DNA of 39,128 bases from Actinomycetota bacterium (GTDB lineage: Bacteria; Actinomycetota; Acidimicrobiia; Acidimicrobiales; AC-35): assembly GCA_005884125.1 (NCBI GenBank), contig VAXP01000139.1:1-39128 (forward strand), written 5' to 3'. Every line of letters starts with the position of its first letter. The first letter of the stretch is position 1. A program made the position numbers and the translations under genes. The notes under the pieces are model-generated. The model was not told where the DNA came from. It saw only the letters and a program-made list of their open reading frames with translations, and did no database searches. Below, piece after piece: positions 23,985-31,324 of this stretch.

Positions 23985-24021
23985 CCGTGCACCTAGACGA
24001 GGTGGACGAGGAGGTGCACGG
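23985..24021 (+). promoter_or_regulatory. Perfect 10-bp stem over the ribosome-binding site of the 82-aa gene
   Basis: CCGTGCACCT (23985-23994) is the exact reverse complement of AGGTGCACGG (24012-24021), loop of 17 nt. The Shine-Dalgarno AGGAGG (24009-24014) runs into the right arm and the arm ends two bases before the ATG at 24024. Folding would hide part of the ribosome site and spacer. It could be a translation switch, a binding site for the protein itself, or a DNA operator. Confidence 0.6.
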
Positions 24022-24023
24022 CG

Positions 24024-24272
24024 ATGGTCATGACGGACCTGCGAGTGGCACGTGAGTCTGAGCTGGGGCTCCATCGCTACGTCGGCCGCACCGTGTCGCT
24101 GGTGCTGGCCGGGGGTCACCCCTCTGGCGCCGACGTCGTCCTGTCGGGACGCCTCATCAGCGTGTGCCGGCCCAAGCGCACCGCCTGGATGGTGATCGAC
24201 GACGGGGACGTGTTCCTCCCCCTGCAGGCCATCAGCTCGGTCACCCCGGTCGTGGAGGCCATCCCCGCCTGA
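24024..24272 (+). CDS. Small beta-rich protein, 82 aa, Sm-like sequence pattern
   Basis: ATG 24024 with AGGAGG nine bases upstream. After a short helix-like start (TDLRVARESELGLHRYV) the protein reads GRTVSLVLAGGHPSGADVVL, SGRLISV, TAWMVIDDGDVFLPLQAISS. The order strand-V-x-x-V-L-turn-G-x-L-x-x-V, then W-x-V-I-D-D-G, then I-P/L-x-x-I-x-x-V, recalls the five-strand Sm/Hfq-type barrel; this is pattern reading, not a proven match. Acidic-to-neutral with few Lys/Arg (CRPKRT), so RNA binding is not assured. It stands alone between the cyclase and the esterase. Alternative: an unrelated SH3-like small domain. Confidence 0.7.
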   Translation: MVMTDLRVARESELGLHRYVGRTVSLVLAGGHPSGADVVLSGRLISVCRPKRTAWMVIDDGDVFLPLQAISSVTPVVEAIPA

Positions 24273-24400
24273 CCCGGGCTGCCCCCGGTGCCTACCCGAC
24301 GGCCGCACCCGGACCCCGGCCGCCAGCCCCTGCGCCATCCGGCGCGGCGTTCCCGCCCCTCCTGGGCCAGAATCGGTGCGACCGATCCGAAGGAGGGGAC

Positions 24401-25573
24401 ATGGCAGAGGTCCAGGGCGAGGCGGCGCGCGGGTTCGAAGCGGTGCGGGACGCGTTCTCGGCCAACTTCGAGCGCCACGGCGAGGTGGGTGCCGCCTTCA
24501 GCCTCTACCTCGAGGGTCGCAAGGTGGTCGACATCTGGGGTGGTGTCGCCGATGCGGACGCGGGCCGGCCCTGGGCCGAGGACACGCTCCAGCTGGTGTT
24601 CTCCACGACCAAGGGCGCCACCGCGGCCTGCGCCCACCTGCTGGCCCAACGGGGTGAGCTGGACCTCGACGCCCCCGTGAGCCAGTACTGGCCCGAGTTC
24701 AAGGCCGAGGGCAAGGAGCAGCTGCCCGTGCGCTGGCTCCTGTCGCACCGCGCCGGTCTACCGGTGATCGACCGCACCCTGTCGCCCGAGGAGGCCCTGG
24801 CCTGGGACCCAGTGGTCGAGGCCCTGGCCGCCCAGCGACCGGTGTGGGAGCCGGGCACGGCCCACGGCTACCACGCCCTCACCTACGGCTGGCTCGTGGG
24901 CGAGGTGGTCAGGCGCATCTCGGGCGTGAGCCTGGGGCGCTTCTTCGCCGAGGAGATCGCCGCCCCCCTCGGGCTCGAGTTCTGGATCGGGCTCCCCGGC
25001 GAGCAGGAGCCCCGGGTCAGCAGGCTCATCGAGTTCGCCGGCCTGGCCCAGGCCTCGGCCGAGATCGACCTGTCCAGCCTCCCCGAGGAGATCCGGGAGC
25101 TGGCCGCCGCCTTCCTCGACCCCAACTCCATGAGCAACCGGGCCCTGAACGTGACCTCGCCCCCACTCGACTACAACAGCCGGGGTGTCCACGCCGCCGA
25201 GGTCCCCGCGGCCAACGGCATCTGCACGGCCCGTTCGCTGGCCCGCTTCTACGCCGGTCTGATCGGCGAGGTGGACGGGGTGCGGATCCTGAGCCCGGAG
25301 ACGGTGGCCGCGGCCACCGTGGAGCAGTCCAACGGCAAGGACCGGGTCCTCATCGTCCCCACCCGCTTCGGGCTGGGGTACTTCCTCCCCTCGTCCTTCT
25401 CACCCATGGCCGGTCCCGCCTCTTTCGGCCACGCCGGGGCAGGAGGGTCGCTCGGCTTCGCCGACCCCGAGACCGGGGTGGCCTTCGGCTACGTGATGAA
25501 CAAGATGCAGCAGAACCTGGCGGCCGACCCCAGGACCCTGACCCTCATAGAGGCGGTCAAGGCGTCGATCTGA
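24401..25573 (+). CDS. Serine beta-lactamase-like esterase (class C fold, EstB-type)
   Basis: 390 aa from ATG 24401 with AAGGAGGGG just before it. The nucleophile motif is VFSTTKGATAACAHLLA, that is S68-x-x-K71. The second site appears as GYHALTYGWLVGEVVRR, with a Tyr in the place of YxN, as in carboxylesterases of this fold. The third motif is FGHAGAGGSLGFAD, where H-x-G takes the place of K-T/S-G. There is no signal peptide. These features suggest an intracellular esterase/lipase of the beta-lactamase family (family VIII) rather than a true beta-lactamase. YCII and the dipeptidase follow closely. Confidence 0.9.
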   Translation: MAEVQGEAARGFEAVRDAFSANFERHGEVGAAFSLYLEGRKVVDIWGGVADADAGRPWAEDTLQLVFSTTKGATAACAHLLAQRGELDLDAPVSQYWPEFKAEGKEQLPVRWLLSHRAGLPVIDRTLSPEEALAWDPVVEALAAQRPVWEPGTAHGYHALTYGWLVGEVVRRISGVSLGRFFAEEIAAPLGLEFWIGLPGEQEPRVSRLIEFAGLAQASAEIDLSSLPEEIRELAAAFLDPNSMSNRALNVTSPPLDYNSRGVHAAEVPAANGICTARSLARFYAGLIGEVDGVRILSPETVAAATVEQSNGKDRVLIVPTRFGLGYFLPSSFSPMAGPASFGHAGAGGSLGFADPETGVAFGYVMNKMQQNLAADPRTLTLIEAVKASI

Positions 25574-25588
25574 GAGCGGACGGCAGCC

Positions 25589-25864
25589 GTGAAGTACGTG
25601 GTGTTCTACGACTCGGCCGACGACGTCGCGTCCAAGGCGCCCGCCCACTTCCCGGCCCACGCCGCTCGGCTCGAGGAGTTCCGCGCCCGGGGCACCCTCT
25701 TGATGGTGGGCACCTTCGCCGACCCCCAGGAGCAGGGGTCGATGGCCATTTTCGCCACGCGCGAGGACGCCGAGGAGTTCGTCAGGGGCGATCCCTTCGT
25801 GCTCAACGGCGTGGTCCGGGGCTGGCGCATCCTCGATTGGAACGAGAGCCTGACGGGCCCGTGA
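25589..25864 (+). CDS. YCII-related domain protein
   Basis: 91 aa from GTG 25589. KYVVFYDSADDVASKAPAHF and then HAARLEEFRARGTLLMVGTF followed by GSMAIFATREDAEEFVRGDP give the YCII ferredoxin-like fold. The His in PAHFPAHAARL and Asp in RGDPF are the usual candidate acid/base pair of the family, whose members include a chlorohydroquinone-cleaving lyase but mostly lack a known role. The stop overlaps the GTG of the dipeptidase (GTGA), so it belongs in an operon with it and probably with the esterase 15 bases upstream. Confidence 0.85.
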   Translation: MKYVVFYDSADDVASKAPAHFPAHAARLEEFRARGTLLMVGTFADPQEQGSMAIFATREDAEEFVRGDPFVLNGVVRGWRILDWNESLTGP

Positions 25865-26823
25865 TCGGAGGGGCCCGCGTCGTAGACATGCACGTGCACG
25901 GGCCCGGCCTCGTGCCCCAGCCCTTCGCGGCCGCTTATCGGGCCGGGTACCGCCTGGTCAGCCGGGATCCCATGCCCGCGGCCGAGGGCTTCGAAGTGCT
26001 GTCCCGCGCCGGGGTCGACGTGGTGGTGGCCAAGGCCGTGGGCGATCCCGTCGTCACCCGCTGGCACAGAGGCCGGTCCTGGGACGCGGTCGACAAGCAG
26101 CTGTGCGATCTGGAGCGCCGGCTGCGATCCGCCGGTGTCGAGCCCGGTGAGGGCGCCGTGCTCGGGGTCGAGGGCGGCGACCCCCTGACCAGCGGCGAGC
26201 ACGTCGACCGCTGGCACGCCCGGGGTGTGCGGGTCGTGACCATCGTCCACCTCTCCGACAATGCCCTGGGCACCACGTGCATGCCCTGGCAGCAGTTCGT
26301 GGGCCGGTGGGTCCCGGTGCGTCGCCGGCGGGACAGCGGGCTCACGGCCCTGGGGCGGGCGGTGGTGCGCCGCATGCAGCAGCTGGGGATGCTCGTCGAT
26401 CTGGCCCACTGCGACCGCCAGACCCTCCTGGACGCGGTGGAGGTGGCCGAGGCGCCGGTGGCGTCCACCCACACCGGCGCTCGGGCCCTGCAGCCGGAGT
26501 TCCCCCGCTTCCTCTCCGACGACGAGCTGCGGGCCATCGCCTCCACGGGCGGCGTGATCGGCCTGTGGCCCTACCTCAGCCGGGGCCGGGGCGTGCGGGA
26601 CATGGCCGAGCTGGTCGCCCACGCCCGTCACATCGCCGCGCTCGTCGGCGTCGACCACCTCTGCCTGGGCACCGACATGAACGGCGTGCCCGGCACCGCC
26701 GCCGGGTACCGGGGCGAACAGGACGTGGCCGTCATAGCCGGAGCGCTGGGCCGGGGAGGGTTCGAGCCAGCCGAGGTGGCCGCGGTGATGGGCGCCAACG
26801 CGGCCCGGGTGCTGGGCCTGTGA
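25861..26823 (+). CDS. Membrane dipeptidase-like metallohydrolase (peptidase family M19)
   Basis: 320 aa, TIM-barrel amidohydrolase type. GTG 25861 overlaps the YCII stop. The first metal ligands are in VVDMHVHGPG. The bridging Glu is in VLGVEGGDPL. Further His ligands are in LVDLAHCDRQT and VASTHTGARALQ (M19 has SHSNAR). The last metal Asp is in LCLGTDMNGVPG (M19: GSDFDG). M19 enzymes cut dipeptides, including some D-amino-acid ones, or related amides. It is shorter than the usual 340-370 aa, with a less standard N-terminus, so another amide substrate is possible. Confidence 0.87.
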   Translation: MIGGARVVDMHVHGPGLVPQPFAAAYRAGYRLVSRDPMPAAEGFEVLSRAGVDVVVAKAVGDPVVTRWHRGRSWDAVDKQLCDLERRLRSAGVEPGEGAVLGVEGGDPLTSGEHVDRWHARGVRVVTIVHLSDNALGTTCMPWQQFVGRWVPVRRRRDSGLTALGRAVVRRMQQLGMLVDLAHCDRQTLLDAVEVAEAPVASTHTGARALQPEFPRFLSDDELRAIASTGGVIGLWPYLSRGRGVRDMAELVAHARHIAALVGVDHLCLGTDMNGVPGTAAGYRGEQDVAVIAGALGRGGFEPAEVAAVMGANAARVLGL

Positions 26824-26876
26824 CCTGAGGCACGCGCCGCCGGCCGCGCAACCCACCCAGGGGTCACCAAAGCGAC

Positions 26877-26904
26877 TTGCGCATCGCCCAGATCGGCGTA
26901 CGTT
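26877..26904 (+). promoter_or_regulatory. Candidate promoter of the nfeD-SPFH pair
   Basis: TTGCGC (26877-26882) and TACGTT (26899-26904) are 16 nt apart. Transcription would start near 26911, inside the CRP-like site that follows, and about 22 bases before the nfeD start. Confidence 0.4.
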
Positions 26905-26919
26905 GTGAATCGGGTCACG
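26904..26919. promoter_or_regulatory. CRP/FNR-like binding site upstream of nfeD
   Basis: TGTGAATCGGGTCACG fits TGTGA-N6-TCACA with one mismatch. It begins on the last base of the -10 box and covers the expected start point, a position typical of repression. With the site at 9161 it is the second such motif in a non-coding region of this window. Confidence 0.5.
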
Positions 26920-26932
26920 AGGAGGTGGCGCG

Positions 26933-27439
26933 ATGCACCTTGATTCGCCAGACAGCTGGCGGATCGTCTGGGTCGTGGCCGCGGGCTCCTTCACCGTGGC
27001 CGAGATGGCCAGGCGCCTGCGCCTCTGGTTCCTGCCCTTCGCCGTGGGCGCGGCCGTGGCCGCCGCCACCGCCTGGGCCGGCCTCTCCGTGGCCCTGGAG
27101 TGGGTCGTGTTCGTGGCCGTGTCCGCCGCGGCCCTGGCCGGGCTCCGTCCCGTGGCCCGGCGCCTGATGAGCGACACCTACCTCCCCGGAGCCGGCTCAG
27201 GCCGCTGGGTCGGGCGCGAGGCCCACGTGGAGGTGACCATCCCGGCCCGGGGCGACACCGGTTGGGTGCGGTTGGGCCGGGAGCGGTGGCGGGCCCTGAG
27301 CGGCATGGGCACGGACATACCCGCGGGCAGCACGGTGCTGGTGACCGGTGTGGACGGAACCCGCCTCACCGTGCTTCCCCTCGAGCTCTCCGAGATCTCA
27401 CCACCGACGACCGGGCGGGAGCCCGACCAAGGAGATTGA
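26933..27439 (+). CDS. NfeD-like membrane protein
   Basis: 168 aa from ATG 26933, preceded by GAGGAGG. Two or three membrane segments fill residues 10-65 (IVWVVAAGSFTVAEMARR, LPFAVGAAVAAATAWAGLSV, WVVFVAVSAAALAGL). Then LRPVARRLMSD and a C-terminal OB-fold soluble domain: GRWVGREAHVEVTIPARGDT, GWVRLGRERWRALS and STVLVTGVDGTRLTVLPL. This short form (NfeD1b type) lacks the ClpP-like protease part. NfeD proteins pair with SPFH/flotillin-type proteins in membrane quality control, and such a gene follows after 5 bases. Confidence 0.9.
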   Translation: MHLDSPDSWRIVWVVAAGSFTVAEMARRLRLWFLPFAVGAAVAAATAWAGLSVALEWVVFVAVSAAALAGLRPVARRLMSDTYLPGAGSGRWVGREAHVEVTIPARGDTGWVRLGRERWRALSGMGTDIPAGSTVLVTGVDGTRLTVLPLELSEISPPTTGREPDQGD

Positions 27440-27444
27440 CGGCG

Positions 27445-28437
27445 ATGGTCTACATCATCGTGCTGGCCGTGCTGGCCTTCGTGTTGCTGGTGTTCTCGTC
27501 CGCCTCGGTGAAGATCATCCGCCCCTACCAGAGGGGCCTGGTCGAGCGGTTGGGGCGCTACCACGCCACCGTCGAGCCGGGGCTGAGGGTCATCGTCCCC
27601 TTCGTCGACCGCCTCATCCGGGTCGACATGCGCGAGAGCGTGGTCGAGGTCCCCCCGCAGGAGGTCATCACCTCCGACAACGTCGTCGTCTCCGTGTACG
27701 CCGTCGTCTATTACGAGGCGACCGATCCCCAGCGCCTCATCTACAACGTGTCGAACTTCATGAACGCGGTGACCAAGCTGGCCCAGACCAACCTGCGCAA
27801 CGTCATCGGAGACATGCAGCTGGACGAGGCCCTCACCGCCAGCCAGATGGTCAACGCCCGCTTGCGCGACATCCTCGACGACGCCACCGACAAGTGGGGC
27901 ACCCGTGTGGTCCGGGTCGAGATCCAGCGCATCGATCCCCCGGCCGACGTGGTCGCGGCCATGCACAACCAGATGCGGGCCGAGCGGTCCCGCCGGGCGG
28001 TGGTGACGGAGGCGGCCGGCGAGAAGGAGGCCGCCATCGCCAGGGCCGAGGGTGAGAAGCAGGCGGCCATCCTCGAGGCCGAAGGCGTCAAGCAGCGCCA
28101 GATCCTGGAGGCCCAGGGCGAGGCCGACGCGGTACGGGCCCTGGCCGACGCCGAACGCTTCCGGGCCCTGACCGTGGCCGAGGGCGAGGCCGAGGCCATC
28201 CGCAGCGTCTACAAGGCCATCCACGACGGCCGGCCCACCAACGACGTGCTGGCCGTGAAGTACCTGGAGGCCCTGCAGGCCGTGGCCAACGGGAAGGCGA
28301 CCAAGATCTTCCTGCCCACCGAGGCCAGCGCCGTGCTGGGCGCGCTGGGAGGTATGGCCGAGCTGCTCAAGAGCGACGGAAGGGGCCGGCCGTCACGCAA
28401 CAGCGGCAACGCCCGCAAGGCCGCACCCGCCGGCTGA
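27445..28437 (+). CDS. SPFH/band 7 domain protein (stomatin/QmcA-like)
   Basis: 330 aa from ATG 27445; AAGGAG lies about 12 nt upstream inside the end of nfeD. An N-terminal helix (YIIVLAVLAFVLLVFSS) anchors it. The band 7 domain runs from about 22 to 200: KIIRPYQRGLVERLGRYHA, PFVDRLIRVDMRE and VSVYAVVYYEATDPQRLIY, DEALTASQMVNARLRDIL, and WGTRVVRVEIQRIDPPADV. A long Glu/Ala-rich coiled coil follows (about 205-265, with repeats of AEGEKQAAILEAEG). These proteins oligomerise into membrane cages that regulate proteases and lipid domains. Operon partner: nfeD. Confidence 0.93.
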   Translation: MVYIIVLAVLAFVLLVFSSASVKIIRPYQRGLVERLGRYHATVEPGLRVIVPFVDRLIRVDMRESVVEVPPQEVITSDNVVVSVYAVVYYEATDPQRLIYNVSNFMNAVTKLAQTNLRNVIGDMQLDEALTASQMVNARLRDILDDATDKWGTRVVRVEIQRIDPPADVVAAMHNQMRAERSRRAVVTEAAGEKEAAIARAEGEKQAAILEAEGVKQRQILEAQGEADAVRALADAERFRALTVAEGEAEAIRSVYKAIHDGRPTNDVLAVKYLEALQAVANGKATKIFLPTEASAVLGALGGMAELLKSDGRGRPSRNSGNARKAAPAG

Positions 28438-28506
28438 CCGACTGCCCTTGGCGCCGGGCCCTGCCGCCCCCGACGCGACCCCGGACGGCGGGCGCGGAGC
28501 GGGCGA

Positions 28507-28512
28507 TACCGT
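28507..28512 (+). promoter_or_regulatory. Leaderless -10 box for the S9 peptidase gene
   Basis: TACCGT fits TANNNT; 6 nt later is ATG 28519 with no ribosome site between. The expected transcription start is the A of the ATG. No strong -35 box. Confidence 0.45.
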
Positions 28513-28518
28513 CACTGG

Positions 28519-30471
28519 ATGACCATCGTGGCTCCCTACGGATCCTGGCCCTCGCCCATCACGGCCGACCTGCTCGTCGAGCGCGTGGTCGGCCTGGGCT
28601 ACCCCGTCGCCGCCGGGGCCACGAGGTGGTGGCTCGAGTCCCGCCCCGCCGAAGCCGGGCGCCAGGTCGTCGTGCGCCGCTCTCCCGACGGCACCACGAC
28701 CGACGTCTTCCCTCAGGGGTTCTCGGCCCGCACCCTGGTCCACGAGTACGGAGGGCTGTGCTACGCCGTTCACGGCGAGGCCGTCTTCTTCTCCAACTTC
28801 GCCGACCAGCGCCTGTACCGGGTCGAGGGGCAGGCCGCCCCCACGCCTGTCACCCCCGAGCCTCCGGAGCCGGCCTCGGTGCGCTACGCCGACCCCACGA
28901 TCGGCCCCGACGGATGGCTGGTGTGCGTCCGTGAGCGCCACCAGGACAACGAGGTGCACAACGAGATCGTGGCCGTCCCCCTCGACGGCGCGTCCGATCC
29001 CCGTGTGTTGGTGGAAGGCCACGACTTCTTCTCCTCGCCCCGCCTCAGCCCCGACGGGACGAGGATGGCGTGGCTCAGCTGGGACCACCCTCGCATGCCG
29101 TGGGACGGCACCGAGCTGTGGGAGGCCCCCCTCGGGCCCGGCCCCGCCCTGGGGGCGGCCCGGCTGGTGGCGGGGGGGCCGGAGGAGTCCGTCTCCCAGC
29201 CCCGCTACTCGCCCGACGGCCGCCTCCACTACGTGTCCGACCGCACGGGCTGGTGGAACCTGTACGCGGACGACGGCGCCCGCGGTGGGGCCCTCGCCCC
29301 CATGGACGCCGAGTTCGCGGGGCCGGACTGGGTGTTCGGGCAGTCCTCCTACGCCTTCGTGGAGGACGGGTCGCTGGTGGCCCGGTGGTCGGCCCAGGGG
29401 TCACAGACCCTGGGCGTGGTCAGACCCGGGTCGGACTCCTTCACGGTCGTCCCCACGCCCTACACCCAGATCGACGCCATGGCCCCCTCCGGCCGCGGAA
29501 TCGTGGCCGTGGCCGGCTCGGCGGGCGAGTCGCCGGCCGTGGTCGACATCTCCGTTCCCGGCGGCGCCCACCAGGTGCTCAAGGCGAGCCGGGACGGGGT
29601 CGTCGACGCGCGCTACCTGTCGGTGCCCCGCCCCATCGAGTTCCCCACCGAGGGCGGGCTCACGGCCCACGCCCTGTTCTATCCCCCGCACAACGCCGAC
29701 CACGCGGCGCCCCCAGGTGAGAAGCCGCCCCTGGTGGTCGTGAGCCACGGCGGCCCCACCTCGGCCACCTCGCCCGTCCTGAACTACGGGATCCAGTTCT
29801 GGACCAGCCGGGGCTTGGCCGTGGTGGACGTCAACTACGGCGGCAGCACGGGCTACGGCCGTCCCTACCGCGAGCGCCTCCGGGGCACCTGGGGGATCGT
29901 CGACGTGGACGACTGCGTCAACGCCGCCCGCTGGCTGGCCGGGCAGGGCGAGGTCGACGGCGGGCGCATGGTGATCAGGGGCGGCAGCGCGGGCGGCTAC
30001 ACCACCCTTTGCGCCCTCACCTTCCGGGACGCCTTCGCCGCCGGGGCCAGCCACTTCGGCGTGGCCGACGCCGGGGCCCTGGCCCGTGACACCCACAAGT
30101 TCGAGTCCCGCTACCTGGACGGGCTCATCGGCCCCTGGCCCGAGGCGCGGGATCTGTACGAGGCCCGCTCCCCCATCTTCCACACCGACCGCCTGCGCAC
30201 GCCCCTCATCCTCTTCCAGGGCCTGGAGGACAAGATCGTGCCCCCCGACCAGGCCGAGATGATGGCCAAGGCCCTGCTGGACAAGGGCATCCCCTTCGCC
30301 CATCTGGCCTACGAGGGCGAGCAGCACGGCTTCCGTCAGGCCAGGAACATCAAGCGCACGGCCGAGGCCGAGCTGACCTTCTACGGCCTGGTCCTGGGCT
30401 TCACGCCGGCCGACGAGCTGGAGCCCATCGAGGTCCAGAACGCCGACGCCCTCCCCGGGGCCGCCCGGTGA
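28519..30471 (+). CDS. S9-family prolyl oligopeptidase-like serine peptidase
   Basis: 650 aa. The N-terminal part (about 1-385) is a beta-propeller with TolB/PD40-like repeats (for example FSSPRLSPDGTRMAWLSWDH and SQPRYSPDGRLHYVSDRTG). The alpha/beta-hydrolase domain begins near 390 with LTAHALFYPPHNAD. The nucleophile is Ser490 in IRGGSAGGYTTL, the acid Asp in FQGLEDKIVPPDQ, and His in YEGEQHGFRQ. This matches the dipeptidyl/acylaminoacyl-peptidase branch (S9C). No signal peptide, so cytoplasmic peptide turnover is likely. It is followed by the LLM gene after 35 bases on the same strand. Confidence 0.93.
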   Translation: MTIVAPYGSWPSPITADLLVERVVGLGYPVAAGATRWWLESRPAEAGRQVVVRRSPDGTTTDVFPQGFSARTLVHEYGGLCYAVHGEAVFFSNFADQRLYRVEGQAAPTPVTPEPPEPASVRYADPTIGPDGWLVCVRERHQDNEVHNEIVAVPLDGASDPRVLVEGHDFFSSPRLSPDGTRMAWLSWDHPRMPWDGTELWEAPLGPGPALGAARLVAGGPEESVSQPRYSPDGRLHYVSDRTGWWNLYADDGARGGALAPMDAEFAGPDWVFGQSSYAFVEDGSLVARWSAQGSQTLGVVRPGSDSFTVVPTPYTQIDAMAPSGRGIVAVAGSAGESPAVVDISVPGGAHQVLKASRDGVVDARYLSVPRPIEFPTEGGLTAHALFYPPHNADHAAPPGEKPPLVVVSHGGPTSATSPVLNYGIQFWTSRGLAVVDVNYGGSTGYGRPYRERLRGTWGIVDVDDCVNAARWLAGQGEVDGGRMVIRGGSAGGYTTLCALTFRDAFAAGASHFGVADAGALARDTHKFESRYLDGLIGPWPEARDLYEARSPIFHTDRLRTPLILFQGLEDKIVPPDQAEMMAKALLDKGIPFAHLAYEGEQHGFRQARNIKRTAEAELTFYGLVLGFTPADELEPIEVQNADALPGAAR

Positions 30472-30506
30472 CCCGGGGTCGGTCGTTGAGGAGCTAGACA
30501 CGCCCC

Positions 30507-31300
30507 ATGCAGATCCGGTGCGGGCCTACGCCCAGCGCGTGCAGGAGCTGGGCTTCGCCCACGTGCTGGCCTACGACCACGTGGTGGGGGCCGACCCCGC
30601 CGTGCACGAGGGCTGGCGGGGCCCGTACAACCTCCGCTCCACCTTCCACGAGCCCATGGTCCTGTTCGGCTACCTGGCCGGGGTGGTCTCCGTGGAGCTG
30701 GTGACGGGCATCATCATCCTCCCCCAGCGCCAGACCGTCCTGGTGGCCAAGCAGGCGGCCGAGGTCGACGTGCTCAACCGGGGCCGCTTCCGCTTCGGGG
30801 TGGGGCTGGGCTGGAACCCGGTCGAGTACGAGGCCCTGGGCCAGACCTTCTCGGACAGGGGAAAGCGCATGGGCGAGCAGGTCGAGCTGCTGCGCAGGCT
30901 CTGGACCGAGGAGAGCGTCACCTTCCACGGCGCCTACGAGCACGTGACCGGGGCGGGGCTGTTCGGCGCGGCCTCGCCCCCCGCCTACCGGCGGGCGGGC
31001 AGGCTGGCCGACGGCTGGTTCCCCCAGGTGCCGCCCGGCCCCAGGCTGGACGAGGCCCGGGCTCTCGTGGAGCAGGCGGCGCGGGAGGCGGGCCGGGATC
31101 CGTCGTCGATGGGCATGGAGGGCAGGGTGAGCTGGGGCGAGGGGGGTGCGGAGACCCTCACCCACCACACCCAGAAGTGGCGGGACGCGGGGGCCACGCA
31201 CGTGTCGGTCAACACCATGGGCGCGGGGCTGGTCTCGGTCGACGACCACCTGGGAGCCCTGGCCTCGGCGGCCGGGGCTCTGGAGCTGAGCGCCGCTTGA
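30507..31300 (+). pseudogene. LLM-class F420-dependent oxidoreductase, probably damaged
   Basis: The family core is clear: AQRVQELGFAHVLAYDHVVG, VTGIIILPQRQTVLVAKQAA, DVLNRGRFRFGVGLGWNPVE, YEALGQTFSDRGKRMGEQVE and FGAASPPAYRRAGRLADGWF. Two segments are missing. At the start, ATG 30507 gives MQIR in one frame and then the reading must shift at about 30517 to VRAYAQRV; the usual first strand (about 10-15 residues) is absent. Near 30960, VTGAGL joins directly to FGAASPP, while relatives have about 12-14 residues there (typically ..PLPVQRPIPLW), here lost in frame. The remaining open frame runs from about 30518 to 31300. If real, the enzyme lacks parts of its barrel. Substrate unknown. Confidence 0.8.
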
Positions 31301-31324
31301 GTGCCGAGAACGGAGGCCGTCGCC

